This document shows, in pieces, positions 1 through 11,600 of a stretch of DNA of 64,000 nt. The stretch covers positions 97,712,001 through 97,776,000 of the forward strand of contig OZ231127.1 in assembly GCA_965153355.1 (NCBI GenBank), in the 5' to 3' direction. The notes under the pieces were generated by a model that saw only the letters and a list, made by a program, of their open reading frames with translations, was not told the origin of the DNA and did no database searches. Made by a program: the position numbers and the translations under genes. This DNA comes from Flaccisagitta enflata. Its lineage: Eukaryota > Chaetognatha > Sagittoidea > Aphragmophora. How positions within the stretch are numbered: the first letter of the stretch is position 1; each line of letters begins with the position of its first letter.

Positions 1-191
1 TCTCATCTAACAAAAGTTTAATGTCTTATAGGCAAACATACCTTATTAACAGAGGCGCCCTAGTTAAACTCCACTGTATCTCACATTCTTACTATCTTAA
101 TTTCTCACTATCTCACTTTCAGACTATCTGATTATCAGACTATCTTACAATCTAACTATCTTAATTTCTATTCTGGTTGCTTTTTTTCTAG

Positions 192-1463
192 ACACCGGCA
201 ATTTTAACGCCTCCGCCCTCGATCGCCGCGCCATCCTCGTCATCTTCGGCGCCTCATCCGCGTCCTTCCGTCAAGGCGCCACCCTCGCTGCCGCCATCAG
301 TCGCGGCGCCGTCCAACGTCCTGGCGTCCGTTTCGACGCCGTCGTCATCATCCAACATCCCGGTGTCCGTCTCGACGCCGTCATCATCATCCTCTTCGGC
401 GGCTCGCCCGCTTCCGTCCAAGGCGCCGCCACCGTCAATCTCGGCGTCCCCGTCCACATCCACGCCTCCTCTCATCCTCTCATCATCATCCTCGAGACAA
501 AACAATGTCGCCTCAATCGCCTCGAGACTGATTTCGGAGGCAGCGTCAATTGCAGCCTCACGCTTGGCCGCATCCTCATCTTCATCCTTGTCGTCGTCAT
601 CGTCGACATCCTCTTCAACTTCTTCGTCGACGACATCGTCATCCTCCTCTTCAACTTCCTCGTCGACAACATCATCCTCCTCGTCGACATCGTCAACATC
701 GTCGTCATCTTCCTCATTCTCATCGACGTCGATCTCGCCAACGTCCATCTCGCCGACGTCAATTACGCCGACGTCGACACACTTTACTCGATTTGTGGAT
801 CCCGAACTGAAACGGATTCTTGACGGAGAACCAATGCCTCGTCCTCCAACAACAACCTCATCAACATCGAATGATTTGTGGATCGTGATCGGCGTCACTA
901 CAGCCTCAATCATCATCATCACCATCATCATAATTATCATCAAGAGGAGACAAAATCGTACTCCGACACGCCGAGATTCCGCCGGCGTCGCCGACGATAA
1001 CCTGCCGCTGCAAAGAACGCCGCGTCGCCGTCAATCGAACCGAGTACCCCAGACTGTGTCGAATCCGAACGCCGCCCATTCTTGGGTATATCAATCTTCG
1101 GATTTCGACACGACTCCAGCATCGGACGAGTCGAGACACGGCGCAGTCCTCCACCGACTCGACACCTCGACGACGACATCGTCATTCTCGCCAATCAACC
1201 GTGAACCAATCGCATGTTCATCGCCGAGACGCCTAAACGAAACTCAACTGGAAATGAACTCGACTTCGTCCAATTTTGTATCATTGGACAACTCCGGTTT
1301 TGAGAGAGACGACGACGAGGTGGAGGAGATCGAACTGAGAGGCGCGGTCGGTGGAATTGCAGCAGCAGCAGCAGCAGCAGCGATAGCCCGCAACATCGCG
1401 ACAGCAGCATCCGACGACAACGATGAGGAGGTGGTTGTTTTCGACGCTGTCACTTTTCTTTAA
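192..1463 (+). CDS. Last exon of a Ser/Thr-rich single-pass membrane protein
   Basis: An open frame starts exactly after an intron acceptor (pyrimidine tract then AG at 190-191; the in-frame TAG at 189-191 overlaps the acceptor) and runs to TAA at 1461-1463. The first possible start inside it is only a GTG, which supports an internal exon over a complete ORF. The first ~220 residues are Pro/Ala/Ser-rich and then almost pure Ser/Thr with Asp codons rare, like a mucin-type extracellular stalk. One hydrophobic helix follows (about 898-945, Leu-Trp-Ile-Val then an Ile run) and ends in a Lys-Arg-Arg stop-transfer signal. A basic, then acidic cytoplasmic tail of about 170 residues contains a poly-Ala stretch. 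The N-terminal exons are outside the window. No family is recognised. A type I cell-surface glycoprotein is an inference from composition and topology. Confidence 0.6.
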   Translation, partial: TPAILTPPPSIAAPSSSSSAPHPRPSVKAPPSLPPSVAAPSNVLASVSTPSSSSNIPVSVSTPSSSSSSAARPLPSKAPPPSISASPSTSTPPLILSSSSSRQNNVASIASRLISEAASIAASRLAASSSSSLSSSSSTSSSTSSSTTSSSSSSTSSSTTSSSSSTSSTSSSSSSFSSTSISPTSISPTSITPTSTHFTRFVDPELKRILDGEPMPRPPTTTSSTSNDLWIVIGVTTASIIIITIIIIIIKRRQNRTPTRRDSAGVADDNLPLQRTPRRRQSNRVPQTVSNPNAAHSWVYQSSDFDTTPASDESRHGAVLHRLDTSTTTSSFSPINREPIACSSPRRLNETQLEMNSTSSNFVSLDNSGFERDDDEVEEIELRGAVGGIAAAAAAAAIARNIATAASDDNDEEVVVFDAVTFL

Positions 1464-1522
1464 ATCACTTTTAATTTCAATTTCTTAATTTTATATTTTT
1501 GCTATACTTAACATATTAGTTA

Positions 1523-1528
1523 AATAAA
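1523..1528 (+). promoter_or_regulatory. Polyadenylation signal AATAAA
   Basis: AATAAA lies 60 bases after the stop of the Ser-rich membrane-protein exon, in AT-rich DNA with a T-rich stretch after it. Position and sequence fit the 3' end of that transcript. Confidence 0.55.
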
Positions 1529-1544
1529 ATAACTCAGTAAAATT

Positions 1545-2237
1545 TAGCTGTTGTTTCTTTCTGCCTTTCTTTCTCATATATTAGACTGTCCCCAAAACGT
1601 CTGACCACCTACGACGAAGACATCATGTTGCCTCAGTCAGCGATAGAATGAGAGTGTCCATGAGAGGAAGGACAAACAGGCTCGGCTCCTCTCCCTATCA
1701 TACACGCCAAATATGCCAAGATTCGGCCGACTGTTCAGCAGTCAATAACCGTCTACCGTAATTTGCATAATTGTAACGACTATTATTGTATAATGGCCTT
1801 GTTTTTATTATTCATTTCGTTATGCCATTTTATTATCACATCATTTCTTTAAAATAATTATTAACACCGATTTAAAAAGAATCATAAATATACACATCTT
1901 AAATGAGTTTATTATAATAACAACCTTTCTAATGAACAAAAGAACACAATTGCAGTCACAATACAATTTTAGTTAGCTCTTTTAAATCAACATTTGTAAC
2001 AGAAACAAGACGCACAATTAGTTAGCTTTTTAAAAGCAATATCCTTTGTAACAGTAACAAAAGAACAACAAATTTGACTAATATGACAGCAAGAAATACA
2101 GCAGAACTGCAGCAAAAGTAACAGCAAATGCCGACAGCAGCACAGTAAGACAGTAAGACAGTAAAATTGTCAAAAACAATTCAGCTCTTTTAACAGAAAT
2201 AGCTTAATAGTTAACAAAAGAAAAAACATGTATTTTA
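1545..2237. other. Intergenic, no gene seen
   Basis: AT-rich DNA without a supported gene. Short runs of CAG/ACAG and a small direct repeat (cagtaaga, around 2145-2163) are the only structure noted. Confidence 0.5.
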
Positions 2238-2308
2238 TGCTCCGAGCGGGAATCGAACCCACAGTGAAGCCTCATAAGAGCTTTGTGTTACCATTACACC
2301 ATCAGAGC
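2238..2308 (-). tRNA. tRNA-like gene, anticodon TAT (Ile-type)
   Basis: The minus strand folds as a cloverleaf. The 7-bp acceptor pairs GCTCTGA with TCGGAGC (one G-T). There is a 4-bp D stem GTGT/ACAC with loop AATGGTA, an anticodon stem AAGCT/GGCTT with loop CTTATGA, a 4-base variable loop, and a T arm GTGGG-TTCGATT-CCCGC. Internal promoter A box (TGGTGTAATGG) and B box (GGTTCGATTCC) both fit. The anticodon by position is TAT. Position 37 is G instead of the usual purine A, and there is no intron, which is unusual for a metazoan tRNA-Ile(TAT). It may therefore be a SINE head or pseudogene. A covariance-model score would decide. Confidence 0.5.
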
Positions 2309-2551
2309 TCACACTATCGAAGCTCACTAGCTAAAGATTGTTCGACTTATCAATATAAAACGAATGATCTGATCAGGAATGAAATTTTCTCTCTGAAGTC
2401 CGAAGATTCTTCCCGTTATCATAAAAAGCCTCGACGATCTTTTTGTGAAAAGCCCTTGACGATTTATCAACTGAAAAACAGAAGAGAAGGGGACAATGGA
2501 GAGGGAGGGGAAGGGGGAAGGTTAAAGCAAATAAACTGGCTTGTGCCCGTT

Positions 2552-2798
<247 letters not shown>

Positions 2799-3052
2799 AA
2801 CTATCGAACCATCACCGCCGGCCATTCACCCATCTCTTGTAACGAATATTATCCTCAACGAGGTTTGCTGATTTTAACTAAAGCCTTCTAACATGAATAT
2901 GATTGTGCCTCGTGCGAGAGAACATCCATTATACTAGATAGTATTTGACAAATGAATAAACAGATTACGAGGCGGAAACAAACATCTATTTGAAGGGGAA
3001 AATCTTCGAAAATGAGTTTATAGTAAAAGTACTTCTATTCGTCATTTACTTA

Positions 3053-4006
3053 CTACCCAGTTTTCTCCATTGTGTGTCACACAACCCAGTTTTCTCCGAA
3101 TTTGTGTCACACAGCCCAGTTTTCTCCTTAGTGTGTCACACAACCCAGTTTTATCCAAATTTGTGTCACAACCCAGTTCTCTCCAAATGTGTGTCACACA
3201 GTCTAGTTTTCTCCAAATGTGTCTCACGCAGCCCAGTTTTCTCCTTTGTGTGTCATATAACCCAGTTTTCTCCGAATGTGTGTCACACAGTCCAGTTTTC
3301 TCCGAATGTGTGTCACACAGTCCAGTTTTCTCCAAATGTGTGTCACACAGCCCAGTTTTCTCCATTGTTTGTCACACAACCCAGTTTTCTCTGAATGTGT
3401 GTCACACAGTCCAATTTTCTCCAAATGTGTGTCACGCAGCCCAGTTTTCTTCATTGTGTGTCACACAACCCAGTTTTTTACAAATGTGTGTCACACAGCC
3501 CAGTTTTCTCCAAATGTGTGTCACACAGCCCAGTTTTCTCCATTGTGTGTCACACAACTAAGTTTTCTCCAAATGAGTGTCACACAGCCCAGTTTTCTCC
3601 ATTGTGTGTCACACAACCCAGTTTTTTGCAAATGTGTGTCACACAGCCCAGTTTTCTCCAAATATGTCTCACACAGCCTAATTTTCTCTAAATGTGTGTC
3701 ACACAGCCTTTTTTTCTCTGAATATGTGAAACGCAACTTAGTTTTCTCTATTGTTTGTCACACAACCAGTTTTCTCAGAATGTGTCTCACACAGCCAAGT
3801 TATCTCTGAATGTGTGTCACAGCCTATTTTTCTCCAAATGTGTGTCACGCAGCCCAGTTTTCTCCATTGTGTGTCACACAACCCAGTTTTCACCCTTCGT
3901 GTGTCACACAGCCAAGTTTTCTCCAAATCTGTGTCACAAAGCCCAGTTTTCTCCAAATGTGTGCCACACAGCCCAGTTTTCTCCAAATATGAGTCACACA
4001 CCCTAT
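3053..4006. repeat. 30-bp minisatellite, about 31 copies
   Basis: Tandem units of about 30 bp built on 'cacacagcccagttttctcc' with flanking aaatgtgtgt or attgtgtgt. Because the unit is a multiple of three, several frames stay open on both strands and spell 10-residue repeats. The alternation of 'aaatgtgtgtcacacag' and 'attgtgtgtcacacaa' subtypes suggests a higher-order unit of two to four monomers. No start context, splice site or codon signature supports a protein. Confidence 0.95.
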
Positions 4007-4185
4007 TTTATGCGCCCCGCGGTTATAAGCCCTGCGGTCATGAGCCCTGCAATCAAGAGCCCCACAATTAGGAAGCCTGTGGTCATAAACCCCGTGGTTA
4101 TACGCCCCGTGGTTGTAAGCCTCGCGGTTTCAAGCCCTGCGGTTATAAACCTCACAGTAATAAGCCCCACAGTTATGAAGACAAG
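4007..4185. repeat. 15-bp minisatellite adjoining the 30-bp array
   Basis: Degenerate units of gccctgcggttataa. It abuts the 30-bp array with no gap, so two unrelated tandem arrays are joined head to tail. Confidence 0.85.
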
Positions 4186-4861
4186 CAGTTGGGCCGCCTA
4201 CAGGCGGCCAATATGTATAACACAGATTTCTCTGAATATTAATATTGGATGATTCATTAGAATTATTGTATTATCATTCCTGCTCAATCAAGTTATCGTG
4301 GAACATATTATGGCGAACGCCACTTGTTATGGAACATGTAAGACGGGCACCGGAGTAAAAAGCTTCATCATACAACTGTTACACATTTTTTCAAGAAATT
4401 GACCCGATCAACCTCTGAGAGTGTTAGCCAGAATTTTTTGCATGATTCAATGGATTAATTTTAAAAGTTAAACCATTGAAAAGGAAGTCTTTAAAAATGT
4501 GACAGTTTTGAGACTGCCGAGGTTATTTTGGGGACTATATAGACTTATAGTACAACTTTCTCAATCACAAATTTTCAAGATATATGAATTTAATCATTTT
4601 AGATGCTGTCGGGTAAAACTCAACGTTAAATTTCTAATGAACTGCTGAATTAGCAATTGTCGTGCTGTTGAAAAGTGTTCTGTGACTTGTCTGTCTGCAT
4701 TATTCATAAGTCTTAAAAGATGAAATGGAAAACTTGGTCTTCCCCTAGTTTTGCTCAAAGCCCACTGTACTTTTTCTCTTCATCACAAATTTGTCATCAA
4801 GGGACGGCAAGGCAGAGCATCTTTTAATTTTTTGGACGCCATTTTGGAAAGAACGAGAAAA

Positions 4862-4865
<4 letters not shown>
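4186..4865. other. Intergenic, no gene seen
   Basis: Ordinary AT-rich sequence. No conserved coding frame, RNA gene or known repeat was recognised. Confidence 0.4.
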
Positions 4866-4910
<45 letters not shown>

Positions 4911-4920
4911 CGCGCGCGCG
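4866..4920. repeat. (GA)n then (CG)n microsatellite
   Basis: About 20 GA dinucleotides followed by tgcgcgcgcgcg. Purine/pyrimidine mirror and Z-DNA-prone alternation are adjacent. Confidence 0.9.
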
Positions 4921-5309
4921 TTCCACTTCGATGATCCCGCGTTGGCTTCCTCCATCCATACATAACCAATACCCAATCGATCACCGCCGCAGCCACTGCA
5001 GCAGCAGCAGCAGCCGCACCCCAGGAGACGCTGTCGCCTACGCGGCTGAAGCTGCGGATGAAGCCTCAAAAAAAAAGGAGACGAGAAAAAAAAAAGGCAG
5101 CTGCAAACGTGAAAAATAAAGAGTTTGTGAGGGAGTAAAAGAAATATAGAGAAGAGAAAGGTAGAAAAAAAAGATAATGGTGATGTCGAAGACGCCAAAT
5201 GACGGGATATCTATCGGAATTTTCTCTCATTTGCGTCAATTCTTTTACCTTCTCATTTTTTTCTCCTTTTGTTAAGACTCGAAGGCAAGATGTCTTCCAC
5301 TTACAAATC

Positions 5310-5450
5310 TTTAGCTGCGTTTTTTTTTATCCCTTCCTTTTTTCTTCCTTTCTTTTTTCTTTCTTTTTTTTTTTTTTTTTTTTTTGTTTTGTTTCTTATT
5401 TCCTTTCGTTTTTTCGTTTTTTTTTCCTTTCTTTTGTCCTTTCTTTTGTC

Positions 5451-5534
<84 letters not shown>

Positions 5535-5550
5535 TTTCTTCTTTTCTTTT

Positions 5551-5614
<64 letters not shown>

Positions 5615-5665
5615 TTTTCTTTCTTTTTTCTTTCTTTCTTTTTTCTTTCTTTTTTCTTTCTCTTC

Positions 5666-5719
<54 letters not shown>

Positions 5720-5810
5720 TTTCTTTATTCTTTCTTTTTTCTTTCTTTCTTTTTTTTCTTTCTTTCTTTCTTTTTCATTCTATCTTTCTTTCTTTCTTTC
5801 TTTCTTTTTT

Positions 5811-5874
<64 letters not shown>

Positions 5875-6104
5875 TTTCTTGCCCTCATTTTCATTCACTT
5901 ATTCAAAGATGTTTCGGCTTTGATAGCTTCATCTTTCATTTATTCATTTATTCATTCATTCATTCATTCATTCATTCATTCATTCATTCATTCATTAATT
6001 CATTCATTCATTCATTCATTCATTCATTCATTCATTCATTCATTCTTTTGACTTATACAGCTCTCTACTGATCAACTTTCTGTCCTTATCTCTTTCTCTT
6101 GCTT

Positions 6105-6155
<51 letters not shown>

Positions 6156-6255
6156 TTGTTGTTGTTGTTTGTTATTTGTTGTTGTTGTTGTTTTGTTGTT
6201 GTTGTTGTTGTTTTGTTTTTGTTTTTTTATTGTTATTTGTTTGTTATTGTTATTC

Positions 6256-6296
<41 letters not shown>

Positions 6297-6297
6297 C

Positions 6298-6353
<56 letters not shown>

Positions 6354-6503
6354 CGAATATTCTCCTACTTTGAGGCAACGGGTACCGCGAACCTCTCATG
6401 TTTTTGCGATTTTTTTCTTCTTCTTACTTCTTATACTTTTTCTTTTCCTTTCTCTTTTCCTTCTTCTTCTTCTTCTTCTTCTTCTTCTTCGTCTTCTTCT
6501 TTT
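5310..6503. repeat. Block of pyrimidine and TTG microsatellites
   Basis: Successive arrays: T-rich and (TTTC)n (5330-5880), (ATTC)n (5936-6046), two (TTG)n arrays (about 6104-6165 and 6257-6352) and (TTC)n (6457-6503). Almost the whole 1.2 kb is simple sequence. Long Phe/Leu/Ser or Val frames are artefacts of these arrays. Confidence 0.97.
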
Positions 6504-8195
6504 TAGTCGCGTGCACGCGACTCTACAACCCGCTCCGTCGGTCCGTCGGTCCGTCGGTCCGTCTGTCGGTCCGTAACATTTAGCTTTTTTGCGTCGTTTT
6601 TGGTCATTTTGGGTATTTTGGAGTTATTTTAAGTCATTTTTTTGTTGTTTTTGGTCATTTTTGGTCATTTTTGGTCATTTTTGGTTGGTTCAAGTCATTT
6701 TTGGTCATTTTTGATCATGTACGTCACTTTGTTCATTTATGTCATTTGTATCATTTTTGGGCATTTAAAGTAGTTGTAAGTCATTTTAAGTCATTTTGGG
6801 ACATTTCAGGTCAATTTTGGTCATTTAACCTGGTTTTTTGGTATGACAGCGGTCTCCCGAAGGCAACATTTGTGTTTCATTGGTGACCCAAACTGAAAAA
6901 TCGAAATATGTAAAACTGAATGATTATACCACAATATTCATTGAGATAAGTCATGATAGATATTTTTTTTGCATGGTTTCCACTTTACATCGAAAAAGAA
7001 CCTGATAAAGATAAAATTGATGAAGAATATTTTTTACCAATTTCTAAGAATTTTATTTTTGGTCAGTGACAGGAGGCCCGTTGAAATTATAACTTTGCAT
7101 AGGAAATGAAAAAATGAAAAAATGAAAAACATAGCTCTCCTCTAAAATCATTTACAGAGAGAACTATGTTTTTGAAAATGCAAAATTCTGCTTTATAAGA
7201 GAGTAATATAATTTCAACCAGAGGCAAAAATAAAAAAATGTAAGCAAACTTTCTAAACTAAAACCCATGATTTTTGTTTAGTTTCATGTGAATTGCATTG
7301 TTAGAATTACTTTTGAAGTCAGAATATGATAAGTATGTATACACTAATTGTCCTAAGAAACAATTTGTCTTCTAAAAGTATTCGAGTACCATTATTTTAC
7401 TGATTACTACACAAAAAGTATGGTGAAACGCTGAATTTTCCTTCAAAATTTTGCCGTCGTATGTTTTGGTCATTTATGTTTTTTAGTTAAAGTCTGCTGG
7501 TTTAAGTCTGCTGTTTTATGTCTGCTGGTTTAAGTCTGCTGGTTTAAGTCTGCTGGTTTAAGTCCGCTGGTTTAAGTCCGCTGGTTTAAGTCCGCTGGTT
7601 TAAGTCTGCTGGTTTAAGTCTGCTGGTTTAAGTCTGCTGGTTTAAGTCTGCTGGTTTAAGTCTGCTGGTTTAAGTCTGCTGGTTTAAGTCTGCTGGTTTA
7701 AGTCTGCTGGTTTAAGTCTGCTGGTTAAAGTCTGCTGGTTTAAGTCTGCTGGCTTTAGTCTGCTGGTTTAAGTCTGCTGGTTTAAGTCTGCTGGTTTAAG
7801 TCAACTGGTTTAAGTCTGCTGGTTTAAGTCTGTTGGTTGAAGTCTGCTGGTTAAAGTCTGCTGGTTAAAGTTTGCTGGCTAAGGTCTGCTGGTTAAAGTC
7901 TGGTTTAAGTCTGGTTTAGTCATTTTTCATTGATTGGGTTGATAGAGTTGCTTAATTTGACTCAATTACAAAAGTCACCATTTTTCCAGTAGTCCCGGCC
8001 AGTGATTGGGTGGGTTTCCATGGCCTCCAATATCTCATTAAGCTGATTTATTTATCCATTCATTCATATCTATCTAGACAACTATTATCTTATATTTCTC
8101 CCTATTCAGTCATGTTGATTAAAAAGATACAATAAGGAGTCAGGTCAATTCAGTTTTTTATGTCTCGCACGCGACTTATAGGTGTTGGCCTTGTT
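6501..8195 (+). mobile_element. Palindrome-head element, copy A1 (non-autonomous)
   Basis: The 5' end is TTTT followed by an 18-bp perfect palindrome AGTCGCGTGCACGCGACT (6505-6522), then CTCTACAACCC and a (GTCC/GGTC)n tract. The interior holds degenerate 'ttttggtcattt' repeats (6595-6835) and a 14-bp tandem array (7489-7925). The 3' end is GCACGCGACTTATAGG (8167-8182) then TGTTGGCCTTGTT. The 3' GCACGCGACT is the reverse complement of the 5' stem. Copies A2 (35246), A3 (36912, inverted) and A4 (43060) share both ends. There is no coding potential. The layout resembles non-autonomous Helentron/HINE elements, but that is an inference. The long interior might hide an unrelated insertion. Confidence 0.6.
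7489..7925. repeat. 14-bp tandem array inside copy A1
   Basis: About 30 head-to-tail copies of 'aagtctgctggttt', with variants such as aagtccgctggttt grouped together, which indicates local amplification of variant units. Confidence 0.95.
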
Positions 8196-8670
8196 TTTTT
8201 TTCTTAACGTTCCCCTCTCGTATCTTCTTCACGTAAAAACGTGGTTTCAATAGATTTTGTAAGAACGAAGTAAAAAGAACAGAATAAAAGAAAAAGAAAG
8301 AATGACATATCTTGAGCGTCACCACTAAGAATTTGGAGAGCCTGCACTGTGGAATTCCACCTCTACAAACTTCATTATGAGTGAGCTTAAATTTATCGCA
8401 AGTTTTTTGATCAAGGTTTGGAATTGAATCACATGTTATCATCATCCTTTTTAAAAACTAATTCTTTGAGTAAATTCAAAAGAACAAACGGATACTTATA
8501 ATTGTCAACGTGCCACCCACTCAATCTGGGGAAATTTAACCAAATTATTTAGAGCAGAAAATCAGCAAATTATTATGAGACTTTGCAGATATTTCTGCAT
8601 TCAATCTGTCAATTAACTAGATGATCTTAAAGTTTTTTTGTCACACGTGATTTGTTGTGTAGCATTTCTC
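8196..8670. other. No gene recognised; sequence before assembly gap
   Basis: Between the palindrome-head element and the N run no integrase or LTR of the adjacent retroelement is recognisable. The retroelement's 3' part is either lost in the gap or the contig junction is artificial. Confidence 0.4.
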
Positions 8671-11600
8671 NNNNNNNNNNNNNNNNNNNNNNNNNNNNNN
8701 NNNAACTTTTCCATTTTCCTTGAACTTGACAAAAATGAGCAGTGCTCCACAGTTGTTTTCTTGCGAATAGTCACTGTGTACTATCACCACTTTTGGAGCC
8801 AGATTGATGTCGAACAATTTGAGCAGTCCTGACATGTTTGCATCTATCACAGCCTGTAAAAGACTTCTCAAATTCTGTTCATCCTTTTCACTCCAAAAAT
8901 AAGGTCCATTTTGACGTCTTAATTTTCTCGTTAGGAAAGTAGACTTAACTCTTAATAAGGGAGTCAGCAGAGAATAGAAATTGGTCATTCCAGTGATGCG
9001 CATGAGCTGCCTTTGATTTTGAGGTGATTTAATTGTCATGAGTGTTCTCTTTGTTTCTTCAGGTACAGATGCCACATCTGACTCAACTTTTACTCCAAGA
9101 AATTTGTATGGCCTTCCCATGATCATTGGTTGGAATTTCTGTGGGCTCAGCAGCATGTTGTTGCGGATTAAGGAGACAAGGAGTTTGGAAACCAACATGA
9201 GATGAAACAAATAGCATTTTTCATCTTCAGACTTCGGCTCTCGATAGTAGGACTCAGATGTGAGCTGCAATCTTTCTAGTTCCTGCACACACTTTGGAGA
9301 TGACAAACTTATATCATCTACATAACTCATGAGCATCAGAGGCAAGAGCAGAGCTGGATTGCTGTTGATTGGCTGGTTTTTTTCAAGTTTTTGAAGATCT
9401 GTCATGAAGTCTTCCATTGATTTGCGTGGCTCTATGCCACTCAACAAGTCCACAAACCGTCGTATGGCATCTTGCGCTAATCTCGTCGATTCCGAGCCTC
9501 CCATTACGAGGACCACAAACCGAAGCCACCTGGCTGCTGGCAGATCAGACTCAATTACAAAGAGCTTCCTTGCTTCTGGTGTGAGTCTGTACTGGTAAAA
9601 CATACTGGCCACATCAGCAAGAGTTTTTATTCCGTTTGGAACTTTTTGGAGCGCTTCCAGCCACATGGGCGCGCTAGAACCTGTTCTCTGAGTCAAACGT
9701 GAAATTGGCGATAAATCAACGACTGGACGAAAAGCGCGTTCTACCTGTATATCTGTCATTTCTTCCAATGCTTCTTTGCTGATGGGTGGTTTGCCTTTAT
9801 CCTTTCTAACCGCTATAAATCTGTGACTACAATGTCCAGCGTCTTCTGAAACTTCAAGCCAATTTCGCTTCAACATTGAGGTTTGCAACCTTGAATTCAC
9901 CAATTTATTCATCATCCCTTGAAACTTTGGGGCAATGTGAATGCTGAGGCTTTTTGGATAGATTGCTGCAAATTCCACTGTGGAGCAATGATATCTTAGA
10001 CAATCATTGGAAATGGCAAATACCCGTCGATATTTGTAGATGCAATCCATCAAGTCTTCCTTCTGCTTTGGATCTAGGTCCTTCAGTATTTTCTCGAAGA
10101 TCTGGTCCAACTTTTCACGTGTCCACTGTTTTTCCCGCTCATCTCCTGCTCTTTGAACTTCTTCTATTTCTTGTTCACTCATGATTCTTTCCACTGGATA
10201 GAGAATGATGGAGTCCCGTTGCTTATCAGGATGATTTCGTATGTAATTTTCCGCTTCTTGCTGTCCCTTTTCTATCAGGATCTTTTTTGCTTCATGGAAG
10301 TTCTTGTCTTGCTTTTGCTTTTCTTTATTTGCTTCCTGAAGGTTTTCAACAAAGGTAGCCCCTATTACTCTTACTGCCTCTGGGTTGTCCTGAGCAACCT
10401 CTTTTGCAGTTAAAGGAATAATTGCTCGTAGGTGGCCAAAGAGACTATCTTTTGGTATTGATGCAAAGGCAAGTGGTGTTTCTTCATTCAAGCGGATGTA
10501 GACCATTGTTGCCAAGGGTTTATCTCTTTTTGCTAGTCTGAATAGTTCAACTACGTCATCTGAGGTCTCTATACCCAATTTCTGTATTTCTTCAGACCTT
10601 TCAAGAATTAAGATGTCACCGACGTCTAAATTTGTAGTCTTACCATCATTTTCAAGTCTCAGCACTAGCTGGAATTCATCTCCTGGTTTCAACGTCACTC
10701 CGTCATTGGCCATGACTGGAATGCTAGCCAAATTCATTTCTTTTTCTGTGTTGATGTTCTGAATAATCTCTGCCTGGTTGTCCTGTTGATCAAAGATCTT
10801 AAATTCGTATTGATCTATTTTGAAGCACATATTTGCTGCATCTAACTCCAGGTTTAGGACTTGAAATTCTTTCCATCCAAGCAGTATGCCATATTTGGCA
10901 CCCGAGCCACTGTATTTGTAGAGCTTTACCATTTTTCGCACATTTGTACCGAAATCAAGGTAAACTTCGACCTGAGAATCAATTAGTAAATCTTGGCCTG
11001 TAAACGAGGTGGCCTTTATTTTTGCTGGCCTTTGCACGAATTTCAAGCCCGAGCCATCCACGAGGTCTGCACGGATGAGTCCGCAGCTGGCTCCGGAGTC
11101 AAGGAGGCCGTTAGAAGCAATTCCTGCCTCGTAGGGTGTCCTAGGGTCATTAAAGACCTTTAACCTAGCAAATGGCAGATTTCCATGTATTTTGTTTATC
11201 ACTGCTTCGTCTATGGACAACACATTGATATATTCATCACATGCCTTTTCCTGGGGAATTTCTGATGATTTATCACCATCATTTTCAGCAGCTTGATCAT
11301 CCAGCTGGTTGTCCTGTTCTCCAAAGGGCATCTGTTCTTCTTCTGAGTACCACATTTCATCATCAGAGATGTACAGATCATCATTTGACTGCCACACTTC
11401 ATCATCTGAGATGAAGACATCTTCCTCAGACAAGCCTTCTATGTCACTGTAGTATCCATAATCTATTATGGATGATACCCTTTGTCTTTCAAGGATTGCT
11501 CTTTCCTCCATCTCAGCTAAATCATCTGATGCTGATTCAAGGTAGCACCCCTCATCCTCATTTTCTGATGGCAGGTGTAAAAGCAACATTCCATTGTTTT

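Noticed and set aside
363-365. Start codon of the Ser-rich ORF at 363
   Set aside because: The codon is GTG; the frame continues upstream to a splice acceptor at 191.
2990-4252. Multiple repeat-protein frames on both strands
   Set aside because: A 30-bp tandem unit keeps all frames open; no splice, start or poly(A) evidence.
5199-6576. Long Phe/Leu/Ser/Val open frames
   Set aside because: They are translations of TTTC, ATTC, TTG and TTC microsatellites.
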